From Neurospora tetraspora (Eukaryota > Ascomycota > Sordariomycetes > Sordariales > Sordariaceae): a stretch of DNA of 64,000 bases. Shown piece after piece: positions 12,001 through 24,076 of this stretch. Under the pieces are notes generated by a model, which was not told the DNA's origin, made no database searches, and worked only from the letters and a program-made list of their open reading frames with translations. The stretch is taken from positions 124,001 to 188,000 of the forward strand of contig NW_026944383.1 of NCBI RefSeq assembly GCF_033439725.1, given 5' to 3'. A program made the position numbers and the translations under genes. Position 1 is the first letter of the stretch, and every line of letters begins with the position of its first letter.

Positions 12001-15000
12001 TTAAAAGAAAAAAAGCTAGAAAAAATATATTAATTACCGAAATATTTATTAAAAGAAATACTGTTCTTATAGTTTATTAATTAAATACTTTCTAAATGCG
12101 CTATAATGCCTAATTTAATACTTAGTAATCCTACCAAAGTAAATATTCTGTTTATAATTTCTATACCCAATTCTATAATTTATTAAATATTATAATAAAT
12201 AATAGAATATTCAAAATAATTCTTTATTTTAACTACTTTAATAATAACCTTTTTATTCCCGTAAACACCTAAATCGGTATAATTATATATCCCTCGCTTA
12301 AAGTTAAAAAAGAAATTTATACTTTTCGATGTATTGGACGTAATTTATTTAGTTGCTAAAATCTAAATTAGCCTTTCTCTTAAATAATACGCTATATATA
12401 TTAATCAGATTATTGAGGACGATAAGGAGGCTACTATTCGAAAAAAAGCTTTTAATATTCTATCTTGAAAATTAAATAAATTTAACGATATTGATTTTAT
12501 CCCCTCTGAAATAAATATTAATATCTATGATACTAATCCCGATTTTGCCTAATAATTAAAGAGCCTCCTAAATAAATATATTAACGTTTTCGGAAATGAA
12601 AAAATCCTTCTAATAAAAAAGGAGGATAAAATATATATTAATTTCGTTGAAAAATAGTAAAATTAATAAAGAGTCGTTAGGGTTTACTTATTTAGAATTA
12701 AAGATTGCGAATTTTTTAATAAAGAATATAATAAAATGTATATTTAAAGTAAAATATCGTTTATATTACAACCTACGCCTATTATATACCTTATATTTAT
12801 TATATAGTAGAAAATTAATAGCGTCGATAAAAGTCGTACAATTATTAATTTATAGCCGTTAAATAATATTACTATTTTGGACGTCTACCCATTATTTGAC
12901 TAAGAGGATATTATTAACGCTATAGTCGGTAAGAAATTCTTTTTAATCTTTAACGCCGCTGGTTTCTTCTATTAATTACCTATTTTAATAAAATATTGTA
13001 ATAAAATAATAGTAATTAATTTGCGTAGTTTTAAGTAATTTAATATCATACTTATAAAATTTAAAAATTCGCCCGCTTTTATAGAGTAGTTTATAAATCG
13101 ATTTTTCTTTAATTACTACTCCTTCGTTCGCGTCTATATTAATAATATTGTTATTTTTAATAATATTAAAGAAGAATATTTAAAATATATTAGTATTATA
13201 ATAAATTTCCTTAATAAATATTGTATTTATATTAAGGCTGATAAATCTTTTATAATTTACCCCTCTATATAAATATTCGGTAATATTATCGATGGCGAAG
13301 GTCGTAAATATACCGAAGACTATATGAAAGCCTTTTCAAAGTTTAATTTTCTTAATACTTTAAATACTCTTAAAATTTACTTTAAAATAGTTAATTAATT
13401 GAAATAAAAAATATTTTAATTCGCTATTAAAGAAGAATTATTTAATTGTAAAAAACCCGAATTATTTAAGCAAACGTGCGAATCGGGAATTTACAACCAA
13501 GAGTAATAAAACAAGCGGAAAAAGCTTATACATCGAAGGTTAAATTTATATTAACTAAAGAAGAAATCGAAACTTTTCGTAGTATATAAAAAGATTTATA
13601 TAAATAAACATATATATTCTATTACGTTAAAAGTAAAGTTTTATTTATTAAAACGAACGCTAATAGTATAATATATAGAATTTATATTTTCTAATTCATA
13701 TACTTATAAAGTAGTAAATCCATCCTTAGTATAAGCAAAATTCCCTTAACTATAATTAAACGGGTCTACTTCCTATTAAAATTAACGACCCCGGCCGAAA
13801 AGAAATACAATTCTACAAAAACAAAAATCGCAACTATTATGTAGGCCTTTCAAAAACTTAGGAAAATAATATAATTTAATAAATAATATATACGTATTAT
13901 TATTAATTATGTTTCTACCGCCGGTATTATTAGATATATTTCTTTATAAACTATAAATTTAATTAAAGCTAACTCTAAATTTATTAACGCTACCAATTAG
14001 GCGTTATAATTTAATTTAAATATTTTTCATATCCTAAATCCCTTAAATATTATTCCTAACGTCTTATTAAAGTTACTTACTACCGAATTAGTTAACGATG
14101 ATAATATTTCTAACGAGCTTACCGATATTTAATTCTACTTTAGCTATTTAGAAAGTTTTACCGCCTTCTCTTTCTTATATATAAATATTTCTCTAAATAT
14201 TCGGACTATTTTATTGGTTATTATTCCTACTTTTCGGAAATAATTAATTAAAACATACCCTTCCAACTTTAAATATAGTAAAACTCTCCGATTAATCGAA
14301 AAGGTTAACGCTCTAAGCTATATCTATATACGCCGCTCCAGTAAGCGCCTTAATTTACTTATTAATCTTCACTTATTCGAAAATACTTTTCTTTATTATA
14401 TTGATTATTAAAATGAGTGACGTCTTTATATCCTTCGCTTATATATATAAAACATATTAAAATTGGTATAAAATAAAAAATATTATTTTGGTATTAATAA
14501 AATAATAAACGATTTATTTTAATTTTATACACGACGCAAAATATAAATAATTCAGGAGTACGTTAAGTATTACGAAGTATATTGTTAAAATTAATGCAAT
14601 CGGTAACCGATTCCCGGCATATAGTACGCTATTAATATTCTTCTTTAAACGTTAATATTAGTAGTTTTATAATATAATTTAAATAATAATATCCAATCTA
14701 TAATCGGAATATCGCTTAACGAATTAATATATAAATTCAAACTTTAAACTGTATTTAATCTTTTCGTCCTAGATATAAAAAAGGCATTAACTGTAGAATT
14801 ATTAATTTTACTATATTAAAAGTATTAATTTAAAGTAACTGAACTTATTAATAGGGCTAATATAATTATTAAAGAACGTTATAACGTTGAATACTTTCTA
14901 ATTATATTCGAAATTAAAAATAAATTTTTATTATAATTAAATAAAGGTTATTATTTACCCGGAAGCCTAAAAAAGAAATAGTCTATAGAATGTATAGACC

Positions 15001-15410
15001 CTTATAAAATTCTCGAAAAAGTTAACCTTCTAATTTATAAGTTTAATTTACTTATTAATTAGTGTATATATCCGATTATTTTAATAACTCACCTTTATAA
15101 GCCTGCCCAAAATCTGGATCCCTTCAACCGCAAAATGCCGCCTCCTAAACCTATAAAAACTAATAGTTAAGAAGAATAAGAAATCGAAAAATTAGCAATT
15201 AAAAATTAAAATCCGTCAGATATTAAATATTTTATTAAATAAATTAAATATTAGGATAAAGATAATATATAGGAACCGCGTACTGAATTTATAAGGAACT
15301 CGAAGGAGAAAGTAAAGGAATTCAATATAAAATACCCGCTAAAATTTCTATTCTAGGGCACTTACAAAAAAGTAATTTAGTATATTAATCGTTAAAATAG
15401 GCGACCGTAA
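12001..15410 (+). pseudogene. gypsy pol remnant: reverse transcriptase, RNase H, integrase, chromodomain
   Basis: The RT landmarks are clear: DVYPL at about 12.88 kb, a KNSPAF block at about 13.06 kb, then VYINNIVIF with Y-I-N-N at 13135-13146, where the family has Y-(V/I)-D-D. Both Asp codons read AAT, as expected after G-to-A changes. The next block is KADKSF with a following YPS, typical of gypsy RT. Near the end, 15180-15330 reads like a chromodomain: EIEKL, YFIK, then stops where Trp is expected, DKDNI, a stop, EP. That motif order marks chromoviruses, which use the domain to target chromatin. Protease, RT and chromodomain lie in three different frames, so indels as well as RIP have hit pol. 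Confidence 0.75.
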
Positions 15411-15927
15411 GTCAAATTTAGTAGGAGTATTAAATTCTTTTTAATAACGCGGGGGAAAAGAAACGAATATTTCTTTTATTAAATTTTCTTCGTTTTTATT
15501 TTTTTAAATTTTTACTTTTAATTTATTAAAATTTCCAAAATATCGCTTAATCAAACTCTTGATTTTAATAAAATCATCAACCAATATCGCCAGTCTATAA
15601 TATACTATATTATTTCTACAATTCTATCGCTCTCCTTTCTATCTTATTCTAATAAAATAGTAGTATTACGTAAAACTGCTAAAGTTTAAGTAGGCACGGT
15701 CGTACAGGGTAAATAATTCTCCTAGCAAGTAACTAGGAATATAATTTCGAATAAAATCGAAAGGTTTTAATACGTATATAACCTTTTTATATAGTTTAAA
15801 ATCCTTCTTTCCTTCTAAAATTTCTTCTCTACTCTATTAATTTCATTACAACCTACCCTATCCTTATAATCCCCCTTATTCGCTAAGTTTATTCCTCTAC
15901 CTATTAATTATTATATTACCCATTAAT

Positions 15928-18189
15928 ATAAAAGATATTGAAATACCTTTGACGCCTCCCAATAATAAATTTATAAATAGTTTTAATAATTAAATTAATA
16001 ATTATAGTAACTTTAATAGTAGTTTTCGCACTCTATCGTAAGATTACTTACTAATTTTATTTACTTTAAAGTTCAACTAATATTTCTTAGCGCTAATAAT
16101 TATAATAAAGTACTTTAATCGCTATATTATAGCTAATAACGCCTCCAAATTTATTAATCTTAGTACTATTAATGTATATATTATAATCCCCGATTTTATT
16201 GTTAATTATATCGCTAATATAAGTATCCAATATTTATATAACTTCTTCTAATATATTTGCCTTTAACGTATTGTTAATTATTTCACCGGATTACGTAGCT
16301 TTAACGGCCCCTATAACCTATCCGACCGTTGCCATAGCGTTAAATTTTACGTACTAGATAATATTTTAATCGTTAATAATAAGAAGGTTAATAACGGCTA
16401 CTATTGTATACCCTTTATAATAATTAATTACCTTTTTGTACTTTATAATAACCAATTACTATCGGCCTTCTATAATATAATCGATCGTACCAGCGTTTAA
16501 ATTAATTTCGACCAAATAATTTTATAAACCTTAAATAATAATTTATATTATCTCATATCAGTTATATTATTGGCGCCGATTCTTAAAGACCTTATTCTTA
16601 ATAGTAGATTTAGCGATTAGTAAAATTAGGTTACTACTTTATTTGGCCACTTTAATATTCGTATATAGCTTTCGTATTCGGAAAAAAACTTCGAACTTAT
16701 TCTAATTATTCCTATCGCTTATTATAATGCTACCTTTTACCGCAATCAAATAGAAAAAATCTATTACGCCTTATATATAATTCAACACTGTATTAATTCC
16801 AATAATATTATCTTAAAGCCTATTAACCCTATCGGCTGCCTTATTACTTTTAATGGTTATAATTTTTCGAAAATTTAAGAATAATGCGAATTAGATTTCT
16901 TAATTAATAACGCTATTACTGTCTTATGCCTAATTCCTATTATAATTATCCTAACCGTCTTATTTAATATATTTAACGTTAAAACAATATTTAAAAAAGT
17001 ATATAAAGCTACCCTATATATAGTTTAATTGCGTAGTAATATTAATACTTATAGCGAAGTTAGTGGTAAGGGTAAATCCTACCTCTCCTTTGAAAATGTA
17101 ATTAATATATTCGATAAAAATTGTTAGCATTTGCATATTGAAATTAATTACAATTTACGCACAAATATCGAAAGACGTATTAAAAAATATATAATAAATA
17201 TTAATAATTATAGGAGGGAATTTACAAGTACGTCTAATTTTTTATAGAGCAAATTAGTATACAATATTAAAGGCGCTTTCGATAATACTCTAAAAAAGTA
17301 TAATAATAATAACTCCGCCTTTTTTAATAAGATTCTGTCAAAAACCACTTTACTAACTATCTAATACCTTAATTATAATATTAATTTACCTAAATAAATA
17401 GGTAGTTTATTAGGTCGCTTAAATTACCTATATTGTATTTAAATAACCCCAATTAAATCTATTATAAGTAAAGTTCCTATACGTAAGGTTGAAATTGTTT
17501 GTAAAATAGAAATCGTTAAGAAAATCCTAGTTACCGCTAGAATAGGTAATCTAAATACTTTTCCTAATATTGTCGCTACCGCCTTCGAAAAATATAAATA
17601 TCTTTTAAAAAACTTTAACCCCTATTAAGGAGAAATAATAAGATAGTTAAAAGTAGAATTATCGGATATATACTAAAAGTTTATCGAATTCTAAAAACCT
17701 TATATCCGTTATCTTCCTCTATCGGCGTCTACTATACGCGTATATTATATTAATATTATACTTAATATTACTCCTCTTCGTAACGTTTATTCTAATAATA
17801 TATTATTTCGTAGTACGCTTAATTTTACTAGTATATTAGACAAATTTAGCACACTAATTACCTATTCTATTAATTGCTTTAATACTATATTAATTATTTA
17901 CTCTTTGCGTTTTAATAATATTATAGAGGATTGGAAGTAGGATAGTTCTCCGTTTAATTATAAGCGTATGCGTTAAGATCCTCTTAAATTTAATAAGAAT
18001 AATTAAAAAATAAAAATAATATTAATATTCGCTCGTCTCGTTGTAACTATTATTAAAGATCTCCTCCGTCCTTACTATTTACGTTAATTACTTACTATTA
18101 TTCGGTTCTTGTATTGGAATATTTTAGTTATTAGAAATAGTTTTCGGTAATTAAAAGTTATATAGGATAGAAAAAAGATAGTTTTTTAA
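15928..18189 (+). pseudogene. extra ORF of the gypsy element (~753 codons), function unknown
   Basis: A single frame runs from an ATA at 15928 (possibly a former ATG: M-K-D-I-E-I-P-L) to 18186 and then meets three stops in a row (TAA TGA TAA, 18187-18195). Inside there are many stops, but those I read are all TAA or TAG, the products of C-to-T or G-to-A changes at Gln or Trp codons; I saw no TGA and no shift of frame. It therefore looks like a once-intact protein gene between pol and the 3' LTR, the position that env occupies in some retroelements. The translation has an SFNGPYNLSDRCH block (near 16.3 kb) and hydrophobic stretches (for example LCLIPIIIILTVLF near 16.95 kb). RIP enriches Ile, Asn and Leu codons, so hydrophobicity is inflated. 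I do not recognise the family. Confidence 0.6.
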
Positions 18190-18283
18190 TGATAAAGAAA
18201 GTAATAATTGTAATTTTTTATTTTATATTTAATAATAATCTTCATAAATAGTAAATACTCTTCTCCTTTCGTCGAAGGGGAGA

Positions 18284-18641
18284 TATTATAGGATATTCTA
18301 AGTAAATACTTAAATACTCTATTCTATTTTAGTATATATTCTATTAAGCATAGGATTATTCTATCGAATAAGATATATTATATAAGAATACGCTCCTTAT
18401 TAACCTTCGTTAAAATTAACTAAATTATTAATTTATATTATATCAACCTAACGTCTATCTTGCTCACACTCTATAAAATTGTATACGAAGTCCCAGGTTA
18501 AGGCTCTCGATAATGCTTGTCTTCAACTTCCTTTAATAAGACTATTGTCAACCGTTACATACTATTACTCTATCTAACAACCAATTGCTCACTCTATTAT
18601 TCTATATTAGCATCATTTGTAAAGTATCGCTTCGCGTAACA
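18284..18641 (+). repeat. gypsy 3' LTR
   Basis: 358 bp, ending GTAACA, followed by the target duplication. The first ~110 bases are more strongly RIP-mutated than in the left LTR; the remaining ~240 bases keep more C and G than the left copy. Nearly all differences between the copies are transitions. Confidence 0.88.
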
Positions 18642-18646
18642 AATAT
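18642..18646 (+). repeat. target-site duplication AATAT, right copy
   Basis: Identical to 7802-7806 and directly adjacent to the gypsy 3' LTR. Confidence 0.85.
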
Positions 18647-20527
18647 TCTATAGATAGTCGAATACTTAGGGATTTAAGTAGCCGAACCGTTAATATTATA
18701 CTTCCGCTAGTTATTTCGAAAGTCGTTATATATATAAATTAATCTAATAACAGCGCGCTACGAACGAGGTTAGTAAATCAAAGGGGGATAATTTCAATGA
18801 CCGTTTAATTATAGATAGTCTTTAGATAGTAAAAGAATAAACCGTTAGCCTTCTTCAAATAGTTATTTCATAATCAATAATCCTAATAGAAACCCTACCT
18901 TCGTAGTTAAAAATAGGAAACGAAGTTAGTAGTAAAATTAAGGTAGAAGGCAACCTCTTTTAGCCGTAGCTTTAAAGGACCATTCTTACCCTTAATAATA
19001 ATATCGATTTTCTTAAACCTTTCAATTTCTATTTAAATATTACTAGCCTATAAAGAATTATCCGGATTAATATAATGAAAAGAAAGGAAATAAATGATTT
19101 TATTAAATATATAAAGCGAATTACCTAAATCGAATATTACTAAATTCTTAATAGGGTAAGTTTCGTTTCTAATTTTAAATGCCCCGTTAATTTAGAAGGT
19201 TACTTTATAGGCCCGATTTAATAATTACGCTAATTCTTCCTTTTCGATTTTCTCCTCCTTCTTAAAGAATTTAATTACTTCCTTAGCGAGCTCTAAATCT
19301 TTTACAAAGTTAATTTCAATAATATATTTAATAGAAGCGTATAGCCTAAAGTATAAAGGCCTCACGTTTGGGTTAATGTACTAATAGTTTTTAAAAGAAT
19401 AATAGCCCCTTTTATATATTTTGTATATTATACCGTTACCCCCCTTATATGGTTAAATTTCGGACTTATCTGACGGGAACTTTCTTTTCCTAATACTAAA
19501 GCCTTTTAGCTTTTTATTCTTACTATCGTAACGAGCGTCCTTATTTCTAATATTATAACTTTCACTATTATATTTTTAATTATTATATTTAATACTAATT
19601 TCGCTAATACTAAAGATACCGCAATAAATTCTTCTTCTTCTAATAGCGACCCTACAACGAACGCTATTAATACCGTACCGCTTAAAATTCTTATAAACCT
19701 TTATATATTTAAAGATATTAATAGCTATTTCCTTATTAAATTTCTAAACTCTATTATACTACTCTGGGCGAATGATCTTAATTATATTAATAAAATTAGA
19801 GTACTATAAACTAGCAACGAAAATCTCCCTGATTCCTTTATTTTAACCGTTATTTATAGTAGTAGATGAAATTTATAGCTAATTAATTTAATTCTTGGGT
19901 TCTTTCATAAAAAATAATGACGGCCTTATAATACATCTTTCTTATTTTAATTTAATTATCGACCGCTTAATAATTTATTATTTATTTAAAGTTTTAATAT
20001 TATTCGTCGGTATTCTATTCCTCATTTATAACTCTATTTTATAATCTATAATTAATTAACGATTTGATTTAAATATATAAAACTTTATTACTAATTACAA
20101 ATTCCTTCTAATCCTTTTTACTATCAGGATAAATGCTAACTTTTAATTTATAAAGTTATTTATTAATAAGGTCGTCTTCGGTAATAAAGGTATTAATTAC
20201 AATTTCATTTCGGTTGTAATATTTAATAAATTCTTTATAGTTAATCCTATTTTAATAAATAACAATTTAGGAATTAATACCGCTATCGAAACGTACGAAT
20301 TCCACTTCGGTATTATTAATGCGAATTTTAACCTCCTTCATTATAAGGTAATAATTTGGATAAAGTTATTTCGGAGCGGATAGCTTCTTAATTTTTCTTT
20401 AAAGCTAATCCTTAAAAATATTAGGGATATACTTCGACTAGAATATAAGTTCCTATCACGACCAATCGTCGCCGTCTTTAAGGTAAGCGACGTTTTCTTT
20501 CGTTTCGGTAGGCTTTGAGAAGGACAT
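18647..20527 (-). pseudogene. copia gag/5' coding remnant
   Basis: On the minus strand an ATG at 20525-20527 opens a frame that starts MSFSKPTETKENVAYL and runs about 24 codons before its first stop. It lies 74 bases downstream of the copia 5' LTR, where gag should begin. The same frame continues with many TAA/TAG stops through at least 19.7 kb. It is broken by the gypsy insertion and continues in the segment left of 7802. The domain content is not recognisable beyond position and orientation. Confidence 0.6.
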
Positions 20528-20600
20528 TGTAATCTGGTTATTATTTATTATTCGTACGTACTAATTGTTATATTAAGAGGTTATATATTAGACTGTTAAT

Positions 20601-20743
20601 TATCAAACTTACTAGTGTAATTAATTGAATCTATATAACTAATTCGAGCGCTCTCTCTACAGAAGGTCTAGGGGTCTGGGGGTATCCTATATTTGCTAAG
20701 ACCTATTAAATCAGGTAGCTGGGACTCTAGTATCTAGCCCACA
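20601..20743 (-). repeat. copia 5' LTR, RIP-mutated copy
   Basis: 143 bp, partner of 4538-4680. Relative to that copy it carries about 18 G-to-A or C-to-T changes and about three changes in the other direction. Confidence 0.8.
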
Positions 20744-22339
20744 TCTAGCTAGAAGGGGAACATTATCGATGTCTTGGGTTTCTGGCCTGCAAGGGTTAGC
20801 ACTAGCTATAAAAGTTACTTTTACGCAAGACTTGAAAAGTCATACTAAGCGCCCACTAATAATATTTATACTATTGTACCTCGCTTGCGCTATATTCCCG
20901 CAGTTTTCCCGCAGCTGCTACTAGCCCCTTGAATTTCGCGCGACCGCGACCGTAATAAATATTATTACTTACTACGTTTCCCGTTATACACCATATAATA
21001 CTATTAAAGTATAACCCTATATTAACTACTAATATATATACTTATCTATATATGAATAATAAGTAAGCTATTCGCTATTATATACTATAATTCTTTATTC
21101 GTATACTAATTGCCAGCCTAATACAATCCTAATACGGGAAAGTAGGGTAATAAATTCCCCAGTTTTAATTAATAAAGTTTATTTTAGCTAATTATTTATA
21201 GAAGTAATTACCAACAATATTATACTTAGTCCTACTTCTAATATACTTAATTAATTTATTCTTAAAATATTTAACGAACCCGTACGCCCTAAATACGTAG
21301 AAGATAAAGACCCGTTGCTGCCTAATTCCGTTTAAATACTTTCCTCGCCTCTTTCTATTATAAATAATAAAATTAATTATTAAAGTAGCCGCTACGGAAA
21401 ACGGAGCCGCGAACCCCTTAAATTAATTCTTATAATTATAGGATAACCGAATAGTAATCTTTATATTCTTATAAATATTATAGAAATCCGTCGGCGTTAT
21501 TAGAAAGTAAGAACGTTTATAGTACTAATTATTAAATAAGAATATAATTAATATTAAGTTTTATATATTTATATTAAAAGGGAAACCTAAACGTTAAAAA
21601 GGGAGTTAAGAGAATATACGGAAAAATTACAATACTGTTACCGTATATATAAGGATAGTAAATAGTTAAATAGCGGGATTAGAAAAACGTTTAAAAGTAT
21701 CTGCTATTTAGGAAGCCGCTATCCTATACGCCTTAAACGGGTAATTTATAATAATAATTATAAAATTACTATTTTCGAACAATATAATTATACTATAGAT
21801 TTTTTATAATTAAAATAATATACTAATAATTATAAAAGAATATACTATATTTCTCCTTTTAGTAAATCACTTTATTATAATAATAGAAAGAATAGTCTTT
21901 AAACATAATTATCCCGCTTATAGAAAGCGGATAAATTATTGCGGGGGTTATTATTTTACTACCTAAAAGCTCGCTAATATTATAAGGTCCCTAAATTTCA
22001 AATTAGAAAAAAAACCGCGCATTATTAATAAAAAAGATTCCCCTACAATAGAGTACGAAAAATGTTTTTAAAAGTTTAATAATTCTAATAATTAGAAAGT
22101 TAAGTATATTTTCTTCCATAATTTTAATTTAAAAATGAAAAAAAAGAGGGGTAAACCTACTATTAGATTGGTTTTTACAAGTAAGAACTACTTAGAAATT
22201 TTATAGGAATATAATATAATTATAATTATAAATTCGATATATAATACGACCTATTTTACTTTTTTTTTATTTATAATTATAATACGGGATAATTACGGAT
22301 TATAACTTTTCATTACTTTTTTTCTTTACGTCTAATCAA

Positions 22340-23330
22340 ATTAGTAAGATTATTGGAGAGTGTTTAAAAATATTAGTCGAATAATATAGTGGTCTACGGG
22401 GCTAAGCTTTAAAATATATAGTTATAAACGATTTAGTAATAGAATAAAAGGGTATATAGTTTGCTTTCGATATTATTTACCGCGGGGTAAATATAGTTAA
22501 ATATTTATTATATAAGAAGTATCTTTAGGCTACGTTTTATAAATACCTTTAAAATAATACCCGTACTTTGCGAACTATAGCTATAGTTTTATATAACCGG
22601 TCAATAGAGGAAAATTGCTTTCAAGTTATTAATAAAGTTATTATTTATATTAATTTAATATAAGTTGAATATTTCCGTAGAAATTAGCGAAGTTATATTA
22701 AGTATTGGGCGTATTAGTTTAAATATATAGTCCTATTGTTTTTATAAGTTAATATTACGAATATAGTTAAATTTTAGTATATTTATTTAAAAATTATTAA
22801 TACTACCTTAAAATAAAAAATAAATACGTTATATAATTTGACCGGTACTTTCTATATAATTATTAACAGCGTATACGATTACTTTTACTATATTAATAAG
22901 TAGCGATCCCGCTTAAAATTCTACCGGGGACCGTTTATATTAGGTTTTCTGGAATTTAGGTTTAATAAATTACTAATCTACGTATAAATTTTCATTTTCC
23001 GGTAATATTATACTACTAAAAAATACTGGCGTAAATAGTAACTTCCAAAATTTAAATATATTCGTATATTTAATTGGGAGAAACTATTATTAGAAGAATA
23101 ACGTAATAAATAAGATTCATCCCGTATCTTTTTCGCTACTAGTTCGCTAATATTTTATTTTTTTAATAATGGGATAGAAGATGAGGAGCCGAATATTATC
23201 CTTGTACCCGAACGATTATTATTTAAAGAGAACGATTTTTTTGAATTATAAGATCCGAGATTTTAGAATTTCGAAGATAATTTAATAGGTATTAATAAGT
23301 ACCTTATAGATATATTGTAATATAAATACC
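22340..23330 (+). pseudogene. degraded coding frame, family unknown
   Basis: One frame stays readable for about 330 codons, with stops only at TAA/TAG. It contains compositionally normal blocks such as FAFDIIYRGVNIVKYLL, LRTIAIVLYNRSIEENCF, SRLKFYRGPFILGFLEFRF and EDEEPNIILVPERLLF. Such blocks are not expected from random AT-rich DNA, so this was probably a protein of a mobile element or of a high-copy gene family. I see no DDE, tyrosine-recombinase or helicase signature that I could defend. Both ends are uncertain. Confidence 0.4.
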
Positions 23331-23769
23331 GCTGGTTCGCTACTTAGTAATTATTTTATATTTATATTTAGTATTATTACTTCTCTTTTAATTTATTATA
23401 ACCTACTTATTTTATTTAATTAATTAGTCTTTAAGTTGAGAATAGATTCGAAGTTTATAAAGAGATCCGTATATTATTTAAAGGTATTTTTAATTGTATT
23501 ATTAATATATTTCGAAGGTATAGGTTAAATTTTTAAGAGGTTAATAAGTAATTGACTATGAAAGTATAAGAGATTTTAAATTTTATAGAGGCTAATAATA
23601 GCGGTCTAAATAAATTAAATTAGGTATTAAATAATTTTTACCTTATAATTCGAAATAGTATTAATATTATTAATGCTATTAGGATATAGGAACTAATTTA
23701 ATTATTAAATAACGTACGAGTTAAATTTTAGGAGTAATATAGAGTAAAATAAGAGGATAGCCTACTATT

Positions 23770-24076
23770 TCGCTACTTTAACGTTAGTATTTAATTTTTA
23801 ACTCTAAATTCTTCTTTTCTAATACGATCTCCTTAATAATTATCTAGGTTTCTTTTTCCTAATCTTTAAAGTCCCTAATACCTTTTTTAGGAGTATATAC
23901 ATAGAATATAATGTATTAATTTACTATTTTAACATTAGTACTTAACTTTTAATTTTAGGTTTTTCTTTTCTAATTCGATTTTTTTAATAACTATTTAGGT
24001 TTTTTTTTTCTAGTCTTTAAGATCTTTAATACCCGTATAGATTTCTGTTTCCTAATTTTTAAGATCCCTAATACCT
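23770..24076. repeat. imperfect ~150-bp tandem duplication
   Basis: The segment 23770-23882 recurs at 23920-24032, shifted by 150 bases, with mostly C/T differences. A shorter third piece ending AAGATCCCTAATACC follows at about 24038-24075. Both copies carry RIP-type differences. Confidence 0.6.

Larger units (their letters stand above)
7807..18641 (+). mobile_element. Ty3/gypsy chromovirus-type LTR retrotransposon with extra 3' ORF, RIP-degraded
   Basis: A complete element of 10,835 bp: two 358-bp LTRs, an AATAT target duplication on both sides, and a purine tract (GAAGGGGAGA, 18274-18283) directly before the 3' LTR. The order of recognisable parts on the plus strand is retropepsin end (ILLGTDFL, 11889-11912), reverse transcriptase (YPL-type block near 12.88 kb, then Y-I-N-N at 13135-13146) and a chromodomain-like segment (from 15180). 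RT before integrase/chromodomain is the gypsy order. The length is well above the usual 5-8 kb because of an extra reading frame at 15928-18189. Stops are almost all TAA or TAG. It inserted into the copia element, so it is the younger of the two. Confidence 0.88.
4538..20743 (-). mobile_element. Ty1/copia LTR retrotransposon, RIP-degraded, split by a nested insertion
   Basis: The ends are a direct-repeat pair of identical length, 143 bp, at 4538-4680 and 20601-20743. Read on the minus strand the repeat begins TGT and ends (T/A)CA-like, as LTRs do. Removing the 10.8-kb nested element (7807-18641) and one AATAT copy leaves about 5.4 kb, a normal copia length. The element runs on the minus strand: a gag-like start lies next to the right LTR (ATG at 20527) and a copia-type reverse transcriptase and RNase H lie next to the left one. 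The repeat similarity runs 11 bases beyond 4680/20743, so the LTR start is uncertain by that much. No target-site duplication was found. The coding sequence is full of TAA/TAG stops. Confidence 0.8.
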
